A program made the translations under genes and the position numbers. From NCBI GenBank assembly GCA_036877525.1, contig JAZGTH010000124.1:310001-374000 (forward strand): a stretch of 64,000 bases of DNA. The letters run 5' to 3'. The notes beneath the pieces are model-generated. The model worked only from the letters and a program-made list of their open reading frames with translations, was not told the origin of the DNA and ran no database searches. The stretch comes from Chromobotia macracanthus. Taxonomy: Eukaryota; Chordata; Actinopteri; Cypriniformes; Botiidae. Positions within the stretch are counted from its first letter, which is position 1; every line of letters begins with the position of its first letter. Of this stretch, positions 30,370-41,228 are shown one piece after another.

Positions 30370-31100
30370 TGTTGAGACAGAGGATGAGGCAGAGTGAATG
30401 GCAACTCTATCCACAGGTTGTGGAGGCTATATGGCGGAGGTATCACCCAGCTCCCTTGGGGCTGGATGAAATGGTACCGACAAGACCAAACTTTCGTCTT
30501 ATAGCTCTGCTGCTGGAAGCTAGAGAAGTTTTGCCAAAAGCTGCCTTTGGGAGCTGCCTGTCTGGAGAGACCTTCTGTCTCTGTGGGTGTCGCCCCTGAA
30601 GGGCATCTGTGCATAGATTCCAGTCTTTCAGTTGAAGGAAAATGTACGTTCAAATGCACCTTTCAGAAAGGTTAACTTCTGCTACTCTAAAGGTTTTTGT
30701 GGCCACTATCTCAGCTAGTCTTGAATCTGTTGATGGAGCTTTTGTAGGGAGTCACCATCTGATGTCCCGATTCCTGCGTGGTCTTGTGTGTTCCTTCTTG
30801 GGACCTATTTGTGGTTCTAAAAGCAGTAAACAGCCCTTAGATTCAGCCTCAGAAAAACTACTGACTCTTATAGTGGCTCTGTTATTGGTGATAAAATTGC
30901 TTAAGAGGGTAGGGACTTGGAGTGGTGTAAATTCCCGCAGCTTTTGGTCTGCTTTGAGGGCCCCAACAGAAGAAATGTGGTTACTAAGCAGTGCATATCT
31001 CATTGGTTTACAGATACCATAGCACTAGCCTACAAGACGTGTGGTATTATTTTAAATTTTCCAAATCTCTTTGAAAAAACGTCACAGTTCATTAAATTTT
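30370..31100 (+). pseudogene. DIRS retroelement fragment (RNase H end, YR)
   Basis: Begins with the end of the DIRS RT/RNase H region, SEWQLYPQVVEAIWRRYHPA (30395-30455). It then has recombinase N-terminal sequence (KVFVATISASLESVDGAFVG, SHHLMSRFLRG, 30690-30780), SEKLLTLIVALLLVIKLLKR VG (30850-30915), and after a frameshift LVCFEGPNRRNVVTKQCISH W (30945-31000) with an I-A-L-A-Y segment. The order is that of a tyrosine recombinase, but the C-terminal H-x-x-R and tyrosine box are not present. Several internal deletions. It belongs to a different subfamily from the copy at 31954-34098. Confidence 0.75.
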
Positions 31101-31288
31101 AGTTTTTGCTTGGTAAATTTATTTTTATTGTCCACGAATCCCCTGATTTGTTCCACCATACACTATAAAACCACTGGCATAAAGCACTGCCATTAGGATG
31201 TTGCCATTGTTGTGTATTAGTGATAACAAAAGATTAAATCTGCTTAAAAAAAAGTAAGTTATGAAAGACTGTAGTGATGGCAGAGATG

Positions 31289-31323
31289 TCCAAGTCAAGT
31301 CTCAAGTCCTTATTCTATTTTTA
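31289..31323. repeat. Direct repeat right of DIRS fragment
   Basis: Partner of 30119-30153 (32 of 35 identical). Too long for a target duplication; more likely parts of one older repeat split by the DIRS insertion or by a segmental duplication. Confidence 0.6.
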
Positions 31324-31544
31324 GCAATGGTTATTTTTCAGCTAATATTGTAATTAAGCTATGCATGAGTCTAAATTAATTTTAAAATATTAAAACTGAT
31401 TACTTCTGTAGAATATTATAATTTTATTGATTATGAAAAAAGGAAAAAGGAATATTATTTTTTAAAAAAGGAGAAGGACACAAGCACGATACACTTCCCT
31501 TTCTTGGTGTACTACAAATGTGTGAAACATTAAATCACATACAG

Positions 31545-31725
31545 ATAACCAGGCGCAGACAGCTTCAAACAGAAAACTGTAGTACAACTGTAGTGGAGTA
31601 CATGGCACAAAGCAAACAAACATTGTGCTTCCACACATATCACAAGAGATACAAGAACCATGACTATGACTGAGTCAGGATCCAAACATCATGCTCAACA
31701 AGGAAGCTAAGACCCTGACACACCT
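31545..31725 (-). repeat. LTR family A fragment, minus orientation
   Basis: Antisense pieces of the family-A LTR: GCGCAGACAGCTTCAAACAG, then after a deletion CATGGCACAAAGCAAACAAA, GTGCTTCCACA, GAGTCAGGATCCAAACATCA and AGACCCTGACA at the end. About 180 bp remain of about 628, so it is a heavily deleted solo LTR. Confidence 0.65.
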
Positions 31726-31953
31726 ATGTGCTCTATTACGTACACAGTCATTAAAAATACCTTGCATTTGTGTATGAAACAATAAGTATGAAAAACCATA
31801 TATGTGTAACCCAAAATCAATGTGCTTTTCCTATATGAATGTACTTTGTAATTTGCACAAACAATCTGTATCCTCACATTAGCCTCCCTGTTACAGATTT
31901 AACGCAGGAATCCCAATAATAAAATTTTCATTCCTTTTTTGTCAGTCAACATA

Positions 31954-34098
31954 ATGTGTCGATGATGACAATAGGGGTTAATTCGCCTCCAATCATTCCA
32001 ATGAAAATTGGCGAGTGGAAGCGGCATGCCAGTCTCCTCTCAGATTTCTGGGTATATAAGCAGGCTGGTGTGTAACACTCACTCAGATTTTGTTCTTTGG
32101 AGTCGCGAATGCTGTGGTCCTGACGCCTTATATCTAGCCGGATATATTTCTCTTGTTCCTGCTGCAGTATTACAGTGCAGTCAGCAGTGGTTTGCCATCC
32201 TTAGCTAAACTGCCCCAGGGTACTTCAGCAGGTCAGTTACTCCTCACCTCTGCATGATGCCATCCACCCCTCTGTGAATGCCCTGGTAGCTCAGATACAT
32301 CTGTTTGCTTCTTTTGAATTGACCCACTGTGTGCTATGGTACTCCTTGTCCAAGGCTTCCCTCAGTATGGATGCTCTAGCATATGCAAGTATGCGTTTCC
32401 CCCAGTGAGCTTCCTTACACAGGTTCTGTGCAAGTTCAGTGAAGAGCAGCACCAGGTCCTTTTGTTGGCCGCGTTCTGGACTAACCAGGCCTGATTCTCT
32501 GAGCTCATGCTCCTTGAAGCGGCTCCCCCTGGTGCATTCCCCTGGGCCAGGACCTTATTACTCAGGGGTAGGGCATGCTCAGGCATCCCAGCCCAGACCT
32601 CTGCAATCTCCACGTCTGGCCCCTGGACGTGGCGCAAGGACCTAGCGGGTCTTTCACCAGCGGTGATTGACACTATCACCCAGGCTAGAGCCCACCTACT
32701 AGGCAGCTCTACGCCTTGAAGTGGTGTCTCTTCACTGACTGGTGCTCCTCCCATCAGGAGGACCCACAGATGTGCCAGATCAGCGATGTGTTGTCTTTTC
32801 TCCAAGAGCCCCTGGAGAGATGTCTGTCTCCCTTCACTGTTAAGGTCTACATGGTGGCCATTTCTGCTTGCCATGACACCATCGGAGGTAGGCCCTTGGG
32901 ACAGCATGACCTGGTTTTAAGGTTCCTAAGAGGTGCTAAGAGGTTAAATCCTCCTAGGCCACGCCTCATCCCCTTCTGGGATCTCTCTTATAGTGGTGTT
33001 CACTTCTATCAAGACGGTCAGGGACCTGTAGGCCTTCTCTGTGGCCAATGCCTGGAGTTTGGGCCGGGCTTCTCCCATGTGATTCTGAAACCTCCCTTTC
33101 AGGACCAAGTGGTGAACTTGCAAGCACTCCCTGGTGGGGAGAAAGACCCAGCCCTCACCGGGCTGTGTCTAGAGCGTGCACTGTGCATTTCTCTGGAGTG
33201 CATGGAAAGCCTCAGATGCTCTGATCAGCTCTTTGTCTGCTTCAGAGGTCAGCAGAAGAGGAAAGCTGTCTCCAAACAGAGGGTAGCCCATTGGATTGTG
33301 GAGGACATCTCTATGGCCTACCAATCACTGGGACAGCAGAGCACTCCACAAGGGGTGTTGCTTCCTCCTGGGCTCTGGCTAGGGGCACCTCACTAGCGGA
33401 CATATGTAGAGCTGCAGGCTGGGTTACACCCAACACCTTTGCAAGGTTTTATAACCTTCGCATGGACCCGGTCGCGTCCCATGTACTTTAGGATGATTAA
33501 ACAGCAACTGGGTGAGTGTATCACTTGCTCCTGTGCCCTTCCCCTCTTTGGAGGTAATAATATGCACCATTCCATCCAACCTAGCATTATTCCTTTGAGG
33601 GTCATTTTGTTCTAGCACTTCTGGTTAAAAACCCTCTCTGGTGAAGGGGTTTCTGACTAGGCCTGGTACCCCTGTTGATTGTTGGTGAGCCCATATACCA
33701 TTGCTCGGTCCTCCATACGAGTGGATTCCCCACTCATGGGTAATCCTGTATGATATTTAGTCCACAGGTTAGGTTTCCCTTTGGGTAAACTCTTTGTCTT
33801 CCCCTCAGTAGAGTACTGCCTCACTGCTGAGTCTAGACACCCTCTCAGGTGATGGGGCCTTCTCAGTAGCTTCCAAGCCACAGTATTGAACTGCACTGTT
33901 GGGTCGTGACACTTCTGCAAATCCTCAGCACAATATCTGAGTGAGTGGCATGCAAATTCCACTCACCAATTTTCATTGGCCTATTATATAAAGTTTGGAG
34001 GTGATTCGGCTCCCAAGAACAAACCCCAAGTGTCATCATCGACACAACATCTCATTCCCTCTATCAAGGAACAAGGGTTACATACGTAACCGAGACGA
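31954..34098 (+). mobile_element. DIRS element with inverted terminal repeats, internally deleted
   Basis: The left end (31954-32060) reads TGTGTCGATGATGACAATAG and later AATGAAAATTGGCGAGTGGA. The reverse complement of 33940-34045 has TGTGTCGATGATGACACTTG and AATGAAAATTGGTGAGTGGA, so the termini are inverted, as in DIRS rather than LTR elements. Outside the right repeat is GGTTACATACGTAACC (34075-34090), the usual DIRS outer motif. The interior retains only the RNase H tail/linker (from about 32200) and the tyrosine recombinase; gag and the RT core are gone. About 2.1 kb instead of the roughly 5-6 kb of a full DIRS. All frames are interrupted. Confidence 0.8.
32716..33491 (+). pseudogene. DIRS tyrosine recombinase, frameshifted
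   Basis: YR enzymes integrate DIRS circles without target duplication. The frame from 32716 to 33396 has CSSHQEDPQMCQISDVLSFL, VKVYMVAISACHDTIGGRPL, GQHDLVLRFLRGAKRLNPPR P, CLEFGPGFSHVILKP, QDQVVNLQALPGGEKDPALT and QLFVCFRGQQKRKAVSKQRV AHWIV. A second register (33291-33491) supplies the C-terminal box: HSTRG (the H-x-x-R motif, at 33345-33360), SLADICRAAGWVTPNTFA and RFYNL with the candidate catalytic tyrosine (about 33450). The R-box near KRVGDLQ is lost in a rearranged segment at about 33000-33040. The frameshifts separate the catalytic residues, so it cannot be functional as it stands. Confidence 0.85.
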
Positions 34099-34900
34099 TA
34101 CTATAATATTTTCCCATATAGTTACATATGATGTGATAACCCACATGATGATGAATAGGAGAATTAATACATGTAATCTGATCTCACTCATTCATTACAT
34201 GAACATGCTGGCACAGAAGACAGTATTACGCACCCAATAATATTATAATATACAAAAATAATAATAATATACAATAATATTAACTTAATAGATATAACAA
34301 ACACTGATTAACATGTAGAACATGTAGAAATACACATATGCAATCAGCCACAGGCCATATAACCCATATCACATAGAGAAAACAGCCATGTTGCTGGGCA
34401 ACTATAACCTCCAAAAACACCCACTTTCACTCATATATAATGATCATTGGAAGCTTAATTGAGAAAGGAAAATTAATATTTTTAAGGAGACGGACACAAG
34501 CCACAAGCACATGGTGCACTTTCCTTTTCTGGTATATCCGGTGTGGGAGAAAGAACTCGTGCCCGCAACTATTTCCCAAATTCACCCTACTGGAGTATTT
34601 CAGTATTACATGTTTCAACTCATCCAACTACATTATAATAGACAATGTTCTCTTCCTAAAACTAGATGTTGCCCCGACATCAGAAAGTTTACATACAGTT
34701 AGGGATATACTTCCAATAAATACTTTGGTCTACTGTACATTGTTTACAGATTTGGTTGTCTGAGACAAATTTTGGAAATCCTGAAAGAATCCTAGGCTAA
34801 AATCTGTTGTCTTTGATCACTGGTTTGACATGTCCACCAACAGCCAATTAATAGCTGTTGCGATCAGTTTTTTCCTGATTAAATTCTGGCGGTTTCAGAA
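34099..34900. other. No gene seen
   Basis: AT-rich sequence with AATAATAT runs around 34230-34290. No repeat family recognised with confidence. Confidence 0.4.
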
Positions 34901-34915
34901 GATTTCAGACACTTT

Positions 34916-35345
34916 CCTACAGTGTGACTTCTATTATGACTGTCAAACCAAGAACCAATAGGAACACTGAACCTGATGATGCAATAAGTGTGACAACTTC
35001 AAACCACCTCAGTGAAAATACTGAAATGAGTCAGGTGGACAGTACAACAAGAAGAAAAACTTAAGATATGGAGGAAAAAGGAGTACTTGTATGACATGTT
35101 GTTGCATCTCTCCTATGACAGGGCTAATGCCAGCTATTATTTTAGCGAGAGAATGCAGGTCATGGAATGATGACATAAAACTCTGGACAAATTGTCTTGT
35201 GTATGTCCATTTTTGTCGTGTCTTTACTGTCGTACAGTCTGACATTATGACAACTTAAAATCTTACAGTGTGACATGGGGATCATGTTCTTATAGTGTGA
35301 CAAGCAACAATCGCAAAGGACTATTAAAAATCGCACAGTGTGAGC
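34916..35345 (+). repeat. Region with recurrent ACAGTGTGA motif
   Basis: The motif (C/A)TACAGTGTGAC or a close variant recurs at about 34918, 35233 (ACAGTCTGAC), 35264, 35291 (ATAGTGTGAC) and 35334 (ACAGTGTGAG), always on the same strand and always after a short A/T stretch. It may be a sub-terminal repeat array of a DNA transposon. No transposase is visible. Confidence 0.45.
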
Positions 35346-35468
35346 CCGGCTGTAGAGGTGGACCTATCTGAGGTATCCATACACAAGATAAGAGTAAGGC
35401 TGACACAATGTAATATTCTAGACCTTCTCTTTCCTCTCTTTGATGTTTATTTCCTCCACAGAAAGAGG

Positions 35469-35708
35469 TTAATGGTCACTCTGATCTGCTGTGCTTTGAG
35501 TAGGAGTGGATGCTACCTCAGATGAGGTATATTTCTGTACTTCTACAGCTTGTGCAGTAGCTGCAATGCAATCTAATGATAATTCCTCTTTGTATGTATC
35601 CATTAGTTTTTCAAAGTCTGAAGGCAATCTAGAAAAGCTATCTGCACTATACCTTTTTGAAAAGTGTAAGTCGTGTGTGACTGACTCTGGTTTAGCAAGA
35701 AATTTCAT
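35469..35708 (-). pseudogene. Ty3/gypsy pol fragment (RNase H-integrase linker)
   Basis: A 79-codon minus-strand frame with KRYSADSFSRLPSDFEKLMD and ELSLDCIAATAQAVEVQKY. The ADSFSRLP motif corresponds to the xADxLSRxP signature between RNase H and integrase of gypsy elements, and the following acidic stretch resembles one subgroup of fish gypsy elements. It is a fragment with no visible LTR, and not from the family at 42157-44749. Confidence 0.5.
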
Positions 35709-35719
35709 TTATTGAAAAT

Positions 35720-36495
35720 TTGGTTTGTTAACCTGCTGTTGATCCTACCTCTTGTGTTTCCCCTTATGTGTCACAATACAGGGTGACAGGCTTGGTGCAG
35801 GAGATGATGAATGTTGTATCTCTCCAGATGGGAGATCTTGCAGCTATTTATTACCAATATACTCATACTTATGATCCAATGATTTACTGAAGAGGGGATA
35901 CATTGTGAAGTGGAACCTTTGTGTCTGCCTACATGCACCAAACTAGTCTGTTCCACACCCTGCTACTCCATGAAACTCCACAAACACGCAGAGAAACTAC
36001 TACCCATTTACTACCCACTAAATACCATGACCAGATCATAGTATTTAGGAATGTTGAGACAGCTCTGTGGCTATGACTTCAACCCCAGGACTGCACCAAT
36101 GATTTCCAGCCAGATAGATGTCAGCCTTTCACTCCCTTGGGCAGAATCTGGCTGTCTACCTGAGACCTCCAGCTCCAACTCCTATGGAAAAAGCTCAGGC
36201 CCAGGTATGTCGGCCTCCTACTGCTCATGTATCCTTGCTAAAACTGCTGACCTGCATCCTGCTCCTACACCTCCACTTGAACTGGATAACATTTAATATT
36301 TTAATTTAATGTCCCATTTAATTTAATGTCCCAGACCTTGCAGTCATCCATGTGCATCCCAGACCTCCCCTTTATGAAGGGGGCCAGTAGTTGGGGTTCT
36401 GTAATATTCCCCACCAAATACATGTGGGTGCAATCACTGGAATACTGACTTCCTAACACATCCCTTATGAAAATTAACCATGGTTTTTATAGTAA
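35720..36495. other. No gene assigned
   Basis: Moderately GC sequence with frames at 36051-36309 open in two registers but without recognised similarity. CTTTATGAAGGGGGCCAGTA near 36371 looks transposon-like (possibly residual gypsy or LINE) but I cannot place it. Confidence 0.3.
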
Positions 36496-36498
36496 AAC

Positions 36499-37054
36499 TG
36501 TCAGGTCCGCGGTGTGGTCGTCCCAGTCCTTGTTTGTTCTTCGTGTTGTGTTATTGTTTTCTGTCGGAGCACGCGGCATTGTTTGGCAGCTCGCCACATG
36601 CTCCAGTGTCCGCATCCCCCCGCCCTCCGGCACCTGTTCCCCGTTGATTTCTTCCCCTTTATCTACCCCTCTTGTAGAAACCGCTACCTGACCTCTTGTC
36701 TTGTCTTCGTTTGTTGAGACTCAAGCCTGTCGTGTTCTCTGTTTTTCTTTTGTTCCCAGCCTGTTTTGCAGATCGCTTTTCCAGTTGTCATCACCATCTC
36801 TCTCTCTCCCTCCCTGGACCCTGCAGTGCCGCTCCTGCTCCCTCTGCCCGACTGCCCGCTTCACCACCCGTCTGCCGCCCAGCTTCCCTCCTGCTCTGCC
36901 CGTTACCCTCCTGGTTCCCGCTGCCCCACTCTCTCCCTCCCCGCCTGCGCCAGAGCTGCCCTGCATTTGTTTCTGTTCGCTTTTCTGCTGTGTTGAATTC
37001 TCTGTCTAAATAAAGACTGTTAACCGCAGTTGGATCTCTGTTGTGTTCCTGACA
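36499..37054 (+). mobile_element. Solo LTR, gypsy family B, with 5-bp target duplication
   Basis: Begins TGTCAGGTCCGCGGTGTGGT, ends GTTGTGTTCCTGACA, with AATAAAGACTGTTAACCGCA before the end. Flanked by AAAAC on both sides (36494-36498 and 37055-37059), a perfect 5-bp duplication. Very similar to the 5' LTR at 41562-42140. Short pyrimidine-rich frames within it are not genes. Confidence 0.9.
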
Positions 37055-37059
37055 AAAAC

Positions 37060-39380
37060 TTTTTCAAGACAAACAAACTCCACAAATTCTATAGTAAGGG
37101 CAGCACCTCATTCTCACTCATCAGTCAATTGATTTGGTCTTTCACTTACCGTTTGCAAAGTCTTTTATCTACCAAATACATTTCTGAGCATTTCTTCTAT
37201 CACTGCCATTTTCCAGTTATTCCCCATTTTGATTTTGGTACTTCCCTCTTTGTCTTGTGATTTGAATTTGTTTGCCCTTTTGGTTTGTTCCTGTGGTTTT
37301 GGACTTTTGACTGTTATTTCACACTGTCTGCTGCCTTATGCTTCATTTATTCAAATGTTTTTTACTATTTGCACAATTTTCCCCAGCAGAATTCTTTCAT
37401 CACATTTGCATGAAATAACTTTTCATTACATGAAAACTAAGTCTCTTGAGCTTTCATTTCCTGCCAGTGGTTCTCTAGCAGAGCTGTTTGGCAATCTATT
37501 TATAACAGCCCCATAACACTGGTCTACAAATTTTGGGAAATTGCCCTCTGATTGACCTCTGAGATTAATTTTGCTAATTCATACATATTTTGATTAGATG
37601 AATTAGAAAACAGGTGATAAAGATACTGGCTGGCTAAAGTTTTCAAGATATTTCATGGTAAATATTTATAATTTATCTAACATAGATGAGTATATTTGCC
37701 TACAAGGGTAAATATGTATGATCATGATTTGATGATAATGATGCCTCATAACTTCTCGACAAAGTGTGGCAGAACAATGAAAATGGTACCATGTTAAAGT
37801 TTATACATAAGTTTATATATAATTTATCTTTACGTTGAGACTGAAGATTATTACCTAACTGTAATTTATTGGTCTTTTATTGCAGAGTACATTTTTCTTG
37901 GCCAGATCTACGCATCATACAGTTACATTTGGTGGCTTGTGAAATTAATTTACAAGGAACATTTCCCAAGGAAAAACATTTCCAAGGAACAGTCACCTGA
38001 TATTTTCCCTCAGAAAGCAAGATGCCTTGAAACTGTGTAAACATATTTGCAATTTTGTCAGTTTTTCATTAAAAAACATGAAAATGTTACATGAAAAACA
38101 ATAAATGAATGGAAAGTTATTTTACTGGTATCAATAAAAAGATAAGTTTATAATGATTGGTGTGGCACCATTCTCATTGCTATATCACATTTTACAGAAT
38201 AATTATGGAGCATAATCACACAGACCCCTTCTAATTTCGAATTAATTTGGTGCAGTTTTGACCTGAAGCTGTATCTTGGAAACTGGAGCCAATTAACACT
38301 CATGACTTTATTTTCCTTTATTTGTGACCAATTAAAAAATTTAGCTACTTTCATTTCCGAGGCTTTCTCCTTGTAGACAAGTATAATAGACCACCTGATT
38401 TGTGTGTTGCATCCTTTGTTGTGCCGCATGAATTTGGTTGTGAATGAGTGCCACCTACTGAAATAATGTGAACTTGTCTTGGTGTGCATAGACCTTTTTG
38501 GTGTGTTTGCCTCACATTCAGTATGAATAGGCCTTTAGACTGAACTGTTCTTTTGTTCTGACCATTCCATAACTTCATCATCCTTGTGAAATACTGCAAT
38601 GCCAGAGAACTGTTACTCAAATGATCAAAGAAAAAATAATTAATTGATACCCTTGATTCCTACCTTGAAACCATCAACAACTAAACCACCAAGCAGGCCT
38701 GCATTTAGTCAAACCTGTAAAACAGACCTTTCTTCTTTTCGCAGAAGCATTTGAAAGCATATATAGCAATATATGTATGAGAAAATAGTTGAGTGAGTGA
38801 GATAAATTAAAGTAGACATACAGAGCAAGCAAAGAAGTATGAGGAAATAGACAACATGTTTGTACCCCGATTTAGGGGGTGGGGGTAATGTTAAGTGCTC
38901 TCAGTGTGGAGTCAAGTCCTCCTTCACAGATTGCCGTCTTGCTCCCACCACTCGTTGTTTCCTTGAAGTAATTACTCTTTCACCTGGACATGCTCATCAG
39001 TGCAAACAAGCACTGCATGTGACTGAAACCCGCAAGTCACAGCCATCTCCAGCAAAACAAAAGATACATACACAGATTGTGTGAACTAACAGTATCAGTA
39101 CACAAATCCTGTATTTTTTTTAGTATTGTATTGTATTTTTTAGTAATTTGTAAATGAATAGACATAGTTAGGTATGTCTGTTTGGAGGTAAATGAGACAT
39201 GAAATCATATAGTTAGGTATGTCTTTTCGTAGTTCATTGTTTTTTCCATTTGATGATAGGTATATTTAGGTCTAGTAGTTTTCTGTTTCTTACATATCAT
39301 TGGTGCTTTTCCAATGCTTACCTTCTTCAATATTTAGGACAAACGAAAAGAAACAAACATGTTTTTTTGTGTGGACACAC
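37060..39380. other. Apparently single-copy stretch, no gene seen
   Basis: AT-rich, with none of the window's repeat families recognised over about 2.3 kb. Frames are short and lack similarity. A G-rich run TTTAGGGGGTGGGGGTAATG lies at 38870-38890. Confidence 0.4.
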
Positions 39381-39389
39381 ATGCACACA

Positions 39390-39660
39390 CATGCAAACCT
39401 GTCAGGGGGCTGTGTGGTTAATCTTTATGCACTCTGTGACCTCCTTACTGCCAGCCCTGCTAAATATATTATTCCCGTGGGGCTTTCAGTGCTGCTTGGT
39501 GTCAGAAATCAATATGTATGAGCCGTGTAGATGGGAATTTCTAATAGATCTCCACGGCCCTGTGCTACTCTTCAATATCTGCCTCGGACTATTAGTGCCG
39601 GCTCAGTGGCAGTGAAATAACTGAGATAATCTGTTAAGGTTCCACCCTTAAGGTGGAACT
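39390..39660. other. Candidate conserved non-coding element
   Basis: A GC-balanced, non-repetitive block with CCTGCTAAATATATTATTCC, GAAATCAATATGTATGAGCC, TTCTAATAGATCTCCACGGC and ATCTGCCTCGGACTATTAGT. The texture (homeobox-like TAAT cores within GC-mixed unique sequence) is typical of vertebrate enhancers near developmental genes. A 121-codon frame across it is probably incidental. Conservation is untested. Confidence 0.3.
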
Positions 39661-39996
39661 GCTTTAACGGGTCTTGCTGGTGTTTTCTGCACCATAAATA
39701 ACCAGACAGCCAGTTTTTGTCATTTTGCAGATGTCAATCTTTAACCTAAAAATAATTTTTTGCTTGGATTAAATGAATATTATATTTGCAGCTTTTCTGG
39801 TTATTGTAATCATTTGTATTTATAAATAAAGCTTACAAAAAATAAAGAATATCTATATATGCTTTATATAACATCTATATATGCTTATTATTATATGCTT
39901 ATACATATTGCTATATATACCGCTCCATCTGTGGTACATATTTAAATTTTAAGTATAACAGTGCAAGCACGTTTGTGATTTCATCGTCCAGTGTGA

Positions 39997-40065
39997 GCAT
40001 ACACATATACACGTACATACATATGTATGTATGTGTGTGTTATCTATAGTGTGTTATCTATAGTC
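39997..40065. repeat. TG/TATG microsatellite and GTGTTATCTATA tandem duplication
   Basis: CATACACATATACACGTACA then ATGTATGTATGTGTGTG, followed by two copies of GTGTTATCTATA (about 40036-40062). Simple sequence repeat. Confidence 0.75.
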
Positions 40066-40089
40066 ACAATGGAAATGTGTCATAGTGCT

Positions 40090-40420
40090 AATTGATCAGA
40101 TTGCTGTGATGGTTTGCTGCAGCATTTAACTGCAGTGCACAGCTTCTCCACTGGAAAAAAGACACTGAGCTTCAACTAGCAGTCAGGAGACAGAATGGGG
40201 GAGGGGGAGATTTGAATTGGCGTGAAAGATGGAGACTGAAAAGGGCGGAAGACTGGCTTAGACAGCGTGAGGTCTCAAGGGAGAGAAAGAGGCTGAAATT
40301 ATTTCATGGTCATGGGCTTTTTCTCTCTCTCCCTGCATCTCCTATGCAGGACCTGCAAATATAATCTATAGTCATATATCTGCTGTCTTTCACACAAAGG
40401 TAATCTCCATGATGCTGTTT
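40090..40420. other. Candidate conserved non-coding element
   Basis: Unique-looking block with CTAATTGATCAGATTGCTGT, GCTGCAGCATTTAACTGCAG, GAGATTTGAATTGGCGTGAA and TGCATCTCCTATGCAGGACC. Contains E-box-like CAGCTG/CTGCAG palindromes. No ORF. Proposed from texture only. Confidence 0.25.
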
Positions 40421-41038
40421 GCTACCAACCAACACTGACAGGAAAACTGTTTAGAAAAATTTAAATATCTAAACCTGTACTTGTATTTGACATATATTAT
40501 TGTATAAAAGTGCAAATAATATATGATCAATAAAATTCATTAATTTAAAACATTACGTTTTATTTACAAACAGCATTGGATTTTCTGTTGATGTGTTAAT
40601 AGAACTGGTGTGTTGGTCTAGTAAACCCAGGACCATGGTTTTAAAACCAATCTGCATAGAATTATTTTTGATATAGCTATATATTATTTACAATAAATAA
40701 ATCAGGGCTAGGAAAAATAGTTTTCATTGGATCTGCTGTTTTTGAATCAGGAACTACTAATATCAGAGCAGTTGTGTGCGGGGTATAATGTTAAAAAGTT
40801 TTTAAAACATCAGTCTAACTAATGCACAAAAAAGCTTGCCCAAAACTTGCACCTATTATTATGAACAAAGCTGTCTCCATTGGAAACATCTCATGTGACA
40901 AACATTTAGTTGGTGGACATCCCTTGTGTATGTCACGTAGCATTCCCTAGCTGCATATGCAATATGTTGGTAGCTTTTAAAACAACTGGACAGACTCTCT
41001 ATTTGAAAAAAAAAAAAAATCTTTATTGGCGTTATGCA

Positions 41039-41228
41039 CACTGTAAAAAACTTTGCTGCCTTACATTTTTAAGTTTAATCAACTTGGCTATACAAGTAAT
41101 TTCAACTTAATATTTTAAATCCTGACTGGTAAGTTACGTCAACTCCGCACCAGTCAAGATTACAAAGATTAAGTTGAAATAACTTGCAACCAAATTGATT
41201 AAACTTGCAAAGTTTTTTTTTTACAGTG
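41039..41228. mobile_element. Palindromic MITE, CACTGTAAAAAACTTTGC ends
   Basis: Left end CACTGTAAAAAACTTTGC. Reverse-complemented right end CACTGTAAAAAAAAAACTTT, continuing GC. The halves are also complementary internally (AAGTTTAATCAA / TTGATTAAACTT; GTTGAAATAACTTG / AAGTAATTTCAACT). About 190 bp, the typical size and design of a common cyprinid fold-back MITE. No coding capacity. Confidence 0.85.

Noticed and set aside
36696..37013. Several open frames in a C/T-rich segment as proline-rich proteins
   Set aside because: They are inside a solo LTR with a clear target duplication; open in several registers because of pyrimidine bias.
39250..39615. 121-codon plus-strand frame as a gene
   Set aside because: Composition is Cys/Leu/Phe-rich with no similarity; the DNA looks like non-coding unique sequence, and the frame is not supported by splice sites.
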